Origin: an uncultured candidate division Zixibacteria bacterium
GTDB lineage: Bacteria > Zixibacteria > MSB-5A5 > GN15 > FEB-12
DNA length: 6,163 bases
Assembly: GCA_913009765.1 (NCBI GenBank)
Contig: CAJVYT010000271.1
Coordinates: forward strand, 1 to 6,163
Direction of reading: 5' to 3'
The notes under the pieces were generated by a model. It made no database searches. It saw nothing but the letters and a program-made list of their open reading frames with translations, and was not told the DNA's origin. Shown piece after piece: positions 1-5,210 of the stretch. The position numbers were made by a program, and so were the translations under genes. Position 1 is the first letter of the stretch, and each line of letters starts with the position of its first letter.

Positions 1-29
1 TGGAGTTCAGACGTGTGCTCTTCCGATCT
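1..29. other. Illumina TruSeq-type adapter remnant (not biological)
   Basis: These 29 bases match the 3' part of the TruSeq index/read-2 adapter, which I recognise from memory. They include the segment GTGTGCTCTTCCGATCT, which ends exactly at base 29. The adapter sits at the very edge of the window, as expected when an untrimmed read end was assembled into a contig end. The sequence should be trimmed. Anything read across base 29/30, including open frames running in from the left, is artefactual. Confidence 0.97.
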
Positions 30-92
30 CCCTACCAAAGATATCGTATCAATAATTTGCTCATATCTTTCTACACTGGATTCCTGACTTCG

Positions 93-229
93 GGCTTGTT
101 GATAAACTTCTAAATTAGGAACATACTTCGACTCCGCTCAGCATGACATATTATAAGTTGTTGTGTTTCAAGTCACCCTGAGCGGAGTCGAAGGGTCTTG
201 AAACATATTTTGGACTTTTTCAACAAGCC
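93..229. repeat. Large imperfect palindrome of two inverted REP-like units
   Basis: The left unit (93-147) and the reverse complement of the right unit (172-229) are copies of one sequence. Both begin with GGCTTGTTGA (93-102, and 220-229 on the other strand). Both end with a 22-base block matching at 20 positions (126-147 and 172-193), within which CTTCGACTCCGCTCAG is identical in all 16 bases (126-141 and 178-193). The segment between these blocks is weaker, about half identical, and 3 bases longer on the right. A 24-base AT-rich spacer separates the units. The right unit can also form its own hairpin, because GTTTCAAG (165-172) pairs with CTTGAAAC (197-204) and CCCT with AGGG inside it. Paired inverted units of this kind resemble BIME/REP elements, which in other bacteria are tied to REP-associated Y1 transposases. 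No transposase is present here, so the mobilisation route is inference. Confidence 0.75.
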
Positions 230-371
230 TCTTCGACGGAAAGGAGTTCTGAAGAATTCAAATAATATTTTGATTTTAAAAAGTTAGTTTTGTAGGGTTC
301 TTATACCCACCTATCGGCGACGACAAAACATTGTGCAATCTTTAGGTTGAGGCATGCCTTATTCTAAAAGA
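230..371. other. Non-coding stretch with repeat-like short palindromes
   Basis: No gene is supportable here. The stretch begins with CTTCGAC, a partial echo of the core of the adjacent palindrome. It contains a small hairpin, GGGT (295-298) with ACCC (305-308) around a 6-base loop, and a 10-bp perfect palindrome AGGCATGCCT (350-359). The stretch around 292-359 is richer in G and C than the AT-rich bases before it (about 255-290). It looks like part of a dispersed intergenic repeat, but only one copy is present in the window, so this is a suspicion. Confidence 0.3.
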
Positions 372-406
372 CAAAAACACCCCCGACCCCTCTTAAAGGG
401 GGGTTT
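372..406 (-). terminator. Rho-independent terminator of the aldehyde dehydrogenase gene
   Basis: It lies 8 bases beyond the TAG stop codon of the minus-strand gene. Read on the minus strand, AAACCCCCC is followed by a short loop, then GGGGGTGTTTTT and more T-rich sequence. The C and G runs pair to form a GC-rich stem ahead of a T tract. An alternative inner hairpin, CCCCT with AGGGG around a 5-base loop, is also possible. The hairpin position immediately after the stop codon supports a terminator call. Confidence 0.65.
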
Positions 407-413
407 CTTATAC

Positions 414-1844
414 CTATTTTGTTTTGAAGTTCATGGACAGAATTTTTATTTCGGTCATATCCTCAATAGAATAACGAATTCCTTCACGACCTAAACCGGA
501 TTTTTTTACGCCGCCGTACGGCTGATGGTCAGCTCGAAACGTTGGGATGTCATTGACAACAACACCTCCTGTTTGAATATTTTTAAACGCATAAAAAACA
601 TCATCCATACGATTGGTAAAAATCCCCGCCTGCAGACCATATTCCGAGTTATTGATTTCATCAACGACTTTTTTGAAACTTTTATATTTGTCAATAACGA
701 CAAGCGGTGCAAACGCCTCTTTGGAACAAACATCCATTGATGTCTTTACATTAGTAAGCACCGTAGGTTCTAAGACAGACCCGTTTTTCTTTCCGCCTGT
801 CACAATTTTGGCTCCTTGTTTGACAGCATCTTTGATAGTGCGGATAGTTTCCTCGACGGCTTTATTTGTTACCATGGCACCGATGTCAGTATCTTTTTTC
901 ATTGGGTCACCGACTTTGAGTTTTTTCACTTTTGATTTAAACATTTTCAAGAATTTATCATAGACATTTTCATGGACATAAATTCGCTGTACCGAAATAC
1001 ATGATTGTCCTGCTGAAGCAAAGCCCCCATAGAGCAAACGAGTTGTTGCAAAATCTAAATCGGCATCATCGGCAACGGCAACTCCGGCATTACCACCAAG
1101 TTCTAAAACAACTTGTTTACTTCCTGAATTATTTTTTATCCACCAACCGACTTCGGATGAGCCTGTGAATGTAACCAGTTTTACTCGGTCGTCTTTTAAG
1201 AGTGGCGTTGCTTCTTCTGCTGACCCCGGTAAAATAGAAACGGCACCTTTGGGCAAGTCAGTTTTATCAATAATCTCAGCAAGCATCAATGCGACAAGCG
1301 GAGTTGAAGTAGCTGGTTTTAAAACTATAGTATTCCCCGATGCAATAGCCGGACCAATTTTGTGAGCAACAAGATTAAGAGGAAAATTAAATGGTGAGAT
1401 ACCGGCTATCACTCCCATCGGAAACCGTCGGACTAACCCCATACGAGTTTCTGCCCCGGGCTGCCAGTCAAGGTCAACAATTTCACCACCGATTCGTTTG
1501 GCTTCTTCTGCGGCAACTCGGAATACAGAGATTGAACGGAGAACCTCGCCACGTGAATCTTTGTATGCTTTGCCCAATTCATTTACCATAGTAGTTGTAA
1601 ACTTTTCAATGTTTTTTTCGATACTATCTGCTATTTGATGACAGATTTTTTCACGTGCATACGACGGAAGCTCTTTTGTCTGAGCAAAAGCTTTTTGTGC
1701 TTCTGTGATTGCTTTGGTGTAGTCATTTTTTGATGCTGCCGCACAGACACCTACAAGTTTATTATCATAAGGTGAGCGAACTTCAATTCTGTTTGAACGG
1801 TCGACCCATTTGCCGCCAAGATACATTTTATATTTTTTAGCCAT
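414..1844 (-). CDS. NAD(P)-dependent aldehyde dehydrogenase (ALDH superfamily)
   Basis: This is a complete 476-residue member of the ALDH superfamily (PF00171), a usual length. Such enzymes oxidise an aldehyde to the acid (or, in some members, a thioester) with NAD or NADP in the cytoplasm. All hallmarks are visible: oxyanion Asn153 in PFNFP, cofactor Lys176 in LKPATSTP, the Rossmann motif FTGSSEVG (226-233), general base Glu248 in ELGGN, catalytic Cys282 in GQSCISVQR, Glu376 in EAFAP, and the C-terminal PYGGVKKSGLGREG block (442-455). The motif SCISVQRI is typical of the branch that holds lactaldehyde dehydrogenases, ALDH21-like and GapN-like proteins. That is from memory, and the substrate cannot be read from the sequence. 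The ATG start is supported by AAAGGA (1852-1857) 7 bases upstream. The gene appears monocistronic, with its own terminator downstream, and is divergent from the pilin operon. No damage is seen. Confidence 0.95.
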   Translation of the reverse strand: MAKKYKMYLGGKWVDRSNRIEVRSPYDNKLVGVCAAASKNDYTKAITEAQKAFAQTKELPSYAREKICHQIADSIEKNIEKFTTTMVNELGKAYKDSRGEVLRSISVFRVAAEEAKRIGGEIVDLDWQPGAETRMGLVRRFPMGVIAGISPFNFPLNLVAHKIGPAIASGNTIVLKPATSTPLVALMLAEIIDKTDLPKGAVSILPGSAEEATPLLKDDRVKLVTFTGSSEVGWWIKNNSGSKQVVLELGGNAGVAVADDADLDFATTRLLYGGFASAGQSCISVQRIYVHENVYDKFLKMFKSKVKKLKVGDPMKKDTDIGAMVTNKAVEETIRTIKDAVKQGAKIVTGGKKNGSVLEPTVLTNVKTSMDVCSKEAFAPLVVIDKYKSFKKVVDEINNSEYGLQAGIFTNRMDDVFYAFKNIQTGGVVVNDIPTFRADHQPYGGVKKSGLGREGIRYSIEDMTEIKILSMNFKTK

Positions 1845-1868
1845 GATTTAATCCTTTATTCTTATATA

Positions 1869-1885
1869 GGACAGACAAGCTGTCC
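1869..1885. promoter_or_regulatory. Inverted repeat in the aldehyde dehydrogenase leader, possible operator
   Basis: GGACAG (1869-1874) and CTGTCC (1880-1885) form a perfect 6-bp inverted repeat around ACAAG. It lies 24 bases upstream of the aldehyde dehydrogenase start codon and downstream of the candidate -10 element. A repressor binding here, or a leader hairpin in the transcript, could control the gene. Which of these applies, if either, is not shown by the sequence. Confidence 0.35.
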
Positions 1886-1911
1886 AAAATTTTTATCAGT
1901 TTTATATTTTC

Positions 1912-1940
1912 TCTATAATCAACAGGGCAGTCAATAACAA
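1912..1940 (-). promoter_or_regulatory. Candidate sigma-70-type promoter for the aldehyde dehydrogenase gene
   Basis: On the minus strand TTGTTA (1935-1940) lies exactly 17 bases from TATAGA (1912-1917), which fits a housekeeping -35/-10 pair. Transcription would start near 1905, giving a leader of about 60 bases that contains the GGACAG/CTGTCC inverted repeat. The surroundings are AT-rich, so chance matches are common and the call is tentative. Confidence 0.35.
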
Positions 1941-2026
1941 CCGTTTTATTCATTTTTAACGCTTTAGAAGACATTTATGAGTAATTTTACACTTATTATC
2001 TTCAATTACTACTTTATAATCAACAG
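1914..2026. repeat. 12-base direct repeat in the divergent intergenic region
   Basis: TATAATCAACAG occurs at 1914-1925 and again at 2015-2026, 101 bases apart. Each copy is followed by AATAAC after 7 or 9 further bases, so the similarity extends over about 27 bases. The first copy overlaps the candidate -10 element of the aldehyde dehydrogenase promoter. It may be a duplicated promoter segment or a regulator site. A third copy of the 12-mer at 5419-5430 lies inside the SppA-like coding sequence and is probably chance. Confidence 0.35.
1980..2010. promoter_or_regulatory. Spaced 7-bp inverted repeat in the intergenic region, weak operator candidate
   Basis: AGTAATT (1980-1986) and AATTACT (2004-2010) are exact reverse complements with a 17-base AT-rich spacer. 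It lies between the two copies of the 12-base direct repeat. In sequence this AT-rich, chance inverted repeats are frequent, so this is only a weak candidate for a protein-binding site. Confidence 0.2.
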
Positions 2027-2098
2027 ACTGCTTTTAATAACTATTGCTGCTCAAAGTATAGGAAGTTTCCAATATATATCAGGAATAATCTATAAATT

Positions 2099-2112
2099 CT
2101 TTAATATTAAAG
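2099..2112. promoter_or_regulatory. Perfect 14-bp AT-rich palindrome upstream of the pilin operon
   Basis: CTTTAATATTAAAG is its own reverse complement over all 14 bases. It lies about 80 bases upstream of the candidate -35 element of the minor-pilin operon, a position that could suit an activator or repressor site. No transcription-factor family is identified, and AT-rich palindromes arise easily by chance. Confidence 0.25.
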
Positions 2113-2193
2113 TATAAAAAAAGCCTCATTATACAATAGATAGTATTTCTTTAAAAAGATAACAGATTGTCCGATAAACAAATAGGATATTAT

Positions 2194-2221
2194 TTGTTAT
2201 ACTTATTATTTTTTCTATAAG
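2194..2221 (+). promoter_or_regulatory. Candidate promoter of the minor-pilin operon
   Basis: TTGTTA (2194-2199) is separated by 16 bases from TATAAG (2216-2221). Transcription would start near 2228 and leave a leader of about 45 bases before the pilV-like start codon. A second possibility is TTGTCC (2167-2172) with TATTAT (2188-2193), although its 15-base spacing is short. I looked for a sigma-54 GG-N10-GC element, which drives pilin genes in many bacteria, and saw none. Confidence 0.3.
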
Positions 2222-2272
2222 CTTGGTATGAAATTTACTCTTATAAAAAGGTAATTAGATAAAGGAATTGTA

Positions 2273-2647
2273 ATGAATATGGAAAAATTAAAAGAAGATA
2301 AAGGGATATCGCTATTAGAGGTACTTGTAGCCATGATAATACTTGGCATGGCTTTATTAGTACTTTTAAATATGTCGATGGTCGCCTTAGATGGAAATGA
2401 CTGGTCCAACAAAACAACAACTGCCACGCAGGCAATGCAGGAAAAATTAGAACAATTAAGAAACATTCCTATTTTAACTTCCAGTGCAAGCGGTACCGAT
2501 ACAACAGCAGGTGTTCAACGGGTTTGGACTGTTTCTAATGTTGCTCAACATCTAAAACAAGTCGATGTTACGGTTTATTGGACAGATATTCGCGGTGATG
2601 TAGCATCAAGCAGTATAACATCATACATAAAAACCGATTCTTTATAA
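2273..2647 (+). CDS. pilV: Type IV pilus minor pilin, PilV-like
   Basis: A 124-residue type IV pilin-like protein. The leader is 11 residues long and charged, ending at Gly11. It is followed by ISLLEVLVAMIILGMALLVLL (residues 12-32), the N-methylation/cleavage motif with Glu16 at mature position +5. Prepilin peptidase would cut after Gly11, and the hydrophobic helix would anchor the pilin in the inner membrane before assembly. The remaining ~90 residues, with RVWTVSN and a VDVTVYWTD strand, fit the short PilV-type minor pilins that help prime pilus assembly. The start at 2273 has AAAGGA (2261-2266) 6 bases upstream, which favours it over the ATG two codons later. It is the first gene of a three-gene operon; its stop codon lies 11 bases before the pilW-like gene. 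The exact orthology, PilV against GspI, rests on pattern and gene order, not on alignment. Confidence 0.85.
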   Translation: MNMEKLKEDKGISLLEVLVAMIILGMALLVLLNMSMVALDGNDWSNKTTTATQAMQEKLEQLRNIPILTSSASGTDTTAGVQRVWTVSNVAQHLKQVDVTVYWTDIRGDVASSSITSYIKTDSL

Positions 2648-2658
2648 AGAGGTGAATC

Positions 2659-3474
2659 ATGAAAAAGATAATGAAAAATGCTAAGGGGTTCACCTTGCTG
2701 GAAACTCTGATATCTCTTGTTATAACCGGTATTGTGACAGCATCAATAATGAATGTCTACTTAACCTCACATGAGAATTATATTATTCAAGAAGATATTA
2801 CTGATATTCAGCAAAACGCTCGTGCGTCAATAGATGAACTTGCTCGTCAGATACGTTTGGCAGGATATGAACTTCCTTTAGGGCTTCAAGGTATCGAAGC
2901 TTATAATACCAATCCTGATACTATTGTATTAACTTATCAGAATTCAGGTTGTGATACATATTTGTCAGCCCCTATGCCTCAGCCATCAGCTGAATTAAAG
3001 TGTGGATCTGATATTTCCTGCTTTTATGATGGACAATGGATTTTTATCTATGATGCCGATTCAGCAAAAGGTGAATGGTTTGAAATTACGCAAGTGCAAT
3101 CAGCAGCACTGCATATTCAACATAACACTATGACACTTTCAAGAACTTATGATGTCAATGCATTAGTATTGGCAATGACTCAAGTGAAATTTTATATAGA
3201 CAATACCACCGATCCGAATCATCCTAAATTGATGACCCAAGTTATGGGATCATCGCCCCAAATATACGCTGATAATGTATATGATTTACAATTTCAATAT
3301 GGTCTCAAAAATGGTATGATAGTTGATGTGCCTCCAATAACCGAAAATATTCGAGAAGTAAATATATCTCTTTCGGCACGTTCAAACCGTCCGGAGCTTG
3401 ATGATGAAGGTGGAGAAACTTATCGTGACCGTACATTTACAACTTCGGTCTTTTTGCGAAATATTGGTATATAG
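2659..3474 (+). CDS. pilW: Type IV pilus minor pilin, PilW-like
   Basis: This 271-residue protein has a 10-residue positively charged leader ending at Gly10. The cleavage/methylation motif FTLLETLISL follows, with Glu15 at mature position +5, then a hydrophobic helix to about residue 36. Next comes an amphipathic stretch, QQNARASIDELARQIRLAGY (51-70), which is highly typical of PilW and GspJ minor pilins. The C-terminal end (RDRTFTTSVFLRN) is also a PilW hallmark. The globular domain contains three cysteines (98, 115, 121), so one disulfide is possible. The ribosome site is strong (GAGGTGA, 2649-2655), and its GAGG core lies 6 bases before the ATG. In PilVWX systems PilW joins the minor-pilin complex that primes polymerisation and caps the pilus tip. 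Its placement between pilV-like and pilX-like genes supports that role. Confidence 0.9.
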   Translation: MKKIMKNAKGFTLLETLISLVITGIVTASIMNVYLTSHENYIIQEDITDIQQNARASIDELARQIRLAGYELPLGLQGIEAYNTNPDTIVLTYQNSGCDTYLSAPMPQPSAELKCGSDISCFYDGQWIFIYDADSAKGEWFEITQVQSAALHIQHNTMTLSRTYDVNALVLAMTQVKFYIDNTTDPNHPKLMTQVMGSSPQIYADNVYDLQFQYGLKNGMIVDVPPITENIREVNISLSARSNRPELDDEGGETYRDRTFTTSVFLRNIGI

Positions 3475-3491
3475 GAAAGTTGAGGAATAAA

Positions 3492-5156
3492 ATGAAACAA
3501 AAACAGATACTAAAATCAGAAAAAGGGTTTGCTGCTCTTATTGCTTTAATCATGGTCGGCATGTTAACCCTTATCGGTTTGGCGGCAATGTCTACATCTG
3601 ATGATGAAGTAACTATCACCGGTAATGAACTTCAGGAAACAAGAGCATTTTATGCCGCTGAAGCAGCTCTTGAAGCAGCTGCAGCCCGACTTCATTTCCT
3701 TTCTGATTCAGTTGGGACAATAACAACTACAATGCCTGAGGGCTCAGGAGAATTAAATGGATCTGAATTCTCGTATGAAACCGTTGATCTAGGTCCGGTT
3801 GAAGTAAAAACATTAAGCAACGGTACTCTTGCAGGACTGCATGCACAAGTAAAATCGTATGCAATGCTTGCAACCGCTGTGAATAATACCGACAAAGCAT
3901 CGGTACAACTTTCCCAGACTTTTGAACGAGCTTTAGTACCAATATTTCAGTTTGCTGTTTTCTACGGCAATGATTTAGAAATTGCCCCGGGACCGACTAT
4001 GTCACTTCTTGGACGAGTTCATTCAAACGGTTCTCTCTGGCTGCAGGCAGGTAATACTCTTAATATAGATAGTTATGTGACAGCATCAGGAACTATTCAC
4101 CATGGACGTAAAGGTGCCGGGGGTGTTTCAAATGGAGATGTAAGAATAAAAGATGGTTCCGGTAATTATGTCAGCATGAAAGAAGGCTCAGGTTGGCTTG
4201 ATGCAGATGATGCTAATTGGTATGACTCATCTATTGCTCGTTGGAACGGACGAGTACAAGATTCTACTCACGGACAGGAAGAACTTCATGTTCCGCTTAA
4301 TGGTACTGATGATGCTCATAAACTAATCGAACGGGCAGCCGGAAACTCTGATTCTTATGAGAACAAAGCAACACTAAAGTTCATTGACGGTCAGGCTTTA
4401 CAACTTATTGGCGGTGTATGGAACGATGTTACCGCAGATATGACATCTAAAGGAATTATTAATAAAGTAAATAATAAGTTTTATGATCAACGAGACACAA
4501 AATGGGTTGATGTAACAGAATTTGATGTGAGTAAATTATATTCAGAAGGATATGCACCTTCAAATGGAGTAGTTTATTTTGCTGATAATGTTGGTGATTT
4601 TCCTGCTCTAAGAATCAACAATGGCTCCGAATTGGGTGCTCCCTTAACAATTGCTTCTGAAAATCCGGTATACACTCACGGCGACTTTAATTCGGTAAAT
4701 AAAAAACCGGCATCTATTATGGGAGATGCTGTAACATTTTTATCAAGTGCTTTTGATGATTCAAAAAGTAATTTATATAAAAGTAATCGGGTAGCAGTAG
4801 CCACAAAAGTAAATGCTTCCATAATGACCGGCAATATTGAGACAACATCTTCTAACTACAATGGTGGTTTTGAAAATCTTCCAAGATTTTTAGAAGTTTG
4901 GTCAGGTAAAAGTTTTACATGGACAGGTTCTATGGTAAATCTTTGGTATGCTCAACAAGCAAACTCCACATGGAATGGTTCCTATTATTCACCACCTATC
5001 AGGGACTGGTCTTATGACAGCGATTTAGACGACCCTGCTAATCTTCCGCCTGAATCACCGGTTGTACGAGTATTTCAAAGAACGGGTTGGAATGAAACTG
5101 ATGTTGGATATGCGAACTCAAAACAAAATCGTTATCAGTATCAAACAGGAATTTAA
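3492..5156 (+). CDS. pilX: Large PilX-like minor pilin (PilX N-terminal domain plus long C-terminal domain)
   Basis: I start this gene at ATG 3492, because GAGG (3482-3485) lies 6 bases upstream. A TTG at 3480 in the same frame overlaps that ribosome site. The product has 554 residues. Its charged leader ends at Gly12, followed by a hydrophobic helix (about 13-34) and the PilX signature TSDDEVTITGNELQETRAFYAAEAALEAA. Mature position +5 is Ile17 instead of Glu, as in PilX and GspK-type tip pilins. The rest is unusually long; Pseudomonas PilX is roughly 200 residues. It contains FAVFYGNDLEIAPGPTMSLLGRVHSNG-type sequence (about 154-180), a Gly/Asn-rich middle, GDAVTFLSSAFDD (411-423), NGGFENLPRFLEVWSG (457-472) and LPPESPVV (518-525), a pattern I recall from large PilX-like proteins of environmental bacteria. 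No cysteines are present. Its function beyond pilus-tip assembly is inferred. Confidence 0.88.
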   Translation: MKQKQILKSEKGFAALIALIMVGMLTLIGLAAMSTSDDEVTITGNELQETRAFYAAEAALEAAAARLHFLSDSVGTITTTMPEGSGELNGSEFSYETVDLGPVEVKTLSNGTLAGLHAQVKSYAMLATAVNNTDKASVQLSQTFERALVPIFQFAVFYGNDLEIAPGPTMSLLGRVHSNGSLWLQAGNTLNIDSYVTASGTIHHGRKGAGGVSNGDVRIKDGSGNYVSMKEGSGWLDADDANWYDSSIARWNGRVQDSTHGQEELHVPLNGTDDAHKLIERAAGNSDSYENKATLKFIDGQALQLIGGVWNDVTADMTSKGIINKVNNKFYDQRDTKWVDVTEFDVSKLYSEGYAPSNGVVYFADNVGDFPALRINNGSELGAPLTIASENPVYTHGDFNSVNKKPASIMGDAVTFLSSAFDDSKSNLYKSNRVAVATKVNASIMTGNIETTSSNYNGGFENLPRFLEVWSGKSFTWTGSMVNLWYAQQANSTWNGSYYSPPIRDWSYDSDLDDPANLPPESPVVRVFQRTGWNETDVGYANSKQNRYQYQTGI

Positions 5157-5175
5157 TAGAATAATCCATAATATT

Positions 5176-5210
5176 AAAAAAAACGAAACTGTCATGGTTT
5201 CGTTTTTTTT
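5176..5210. terminator. Bidirectional rho-independent terminator between convergent genes
   Basis: AAAAAAAACGAAAC (5176-5189) pairs over 14 bases with GTTTCGTTTTTTTT (5197-5210) around a 7-base loop. On either strand the CGAAAC/GTTTCG core is followed by a run of eight T, so the one hairpin can stop transcription from both sides. It lies 19 bases after the pilX-like stop codon and its last base is also the last base of the SppA-like TAA stop codon (5210-5212). Confidence 0.9.

Noticed and set aside
30..92. Open reading on the plus strand ending in TGA at 85-87, and a protein-like reading on the minus strand of about the same stretch.
   Set aside because: Only about 20-35 codons are available before the adapter or an in-frame stop, several frames are open by chance, and the minus-strand reading runs through the repeat unit without a start codon. 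Neither can be called a gene fragment with any support.
506..1591. Several open frames of about 65-116 codons on both strands between 506 and 1591.
   Set aside because: All lie inside the aldehyde dehydrogenase gene in other frames. Their translations show no family features and no ribosome sites that compete with the real gene.
2221..2245. Possible sigma-54 promoter before the pilV-like gene (GG followed by GC about ten bases on).
   Set aside because: The GG at about 2225 is not followed by GC at the required spacing, so the element is absent.
1845..2272. Search for a small gene, tRNA or riboswitch in the divergent intergenic region.
   Set aside because: No frame with a start and ribosome site, no tRNA-like fold and no conserved riboswitch core was seen; only promoter-like elements, short palindromes and a direct repeat.
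2215..2466. Minus-strand open frames overlapping the start of the pilV-like gene.
   Set aside because: They are antisense to the hydrophobic pilin helix, which easily produces open antisense frames. No supporting motif is present.
3480..3491. TTG at 3480 as the start of the pilX-like gene.
   Set aside because: The TTG overlaps the Shine-Dalgarno sequence that serves ATG 3492, and no ribosome site suitably precedes it. The later start also gives a typical prepilin leader.
3437..3942. Minus-strand open frames over the N-terminal part of the pilX-like gene.
   Set aside because: Antisense shadows of a well-supported coding sequence with clear PilX motifs.
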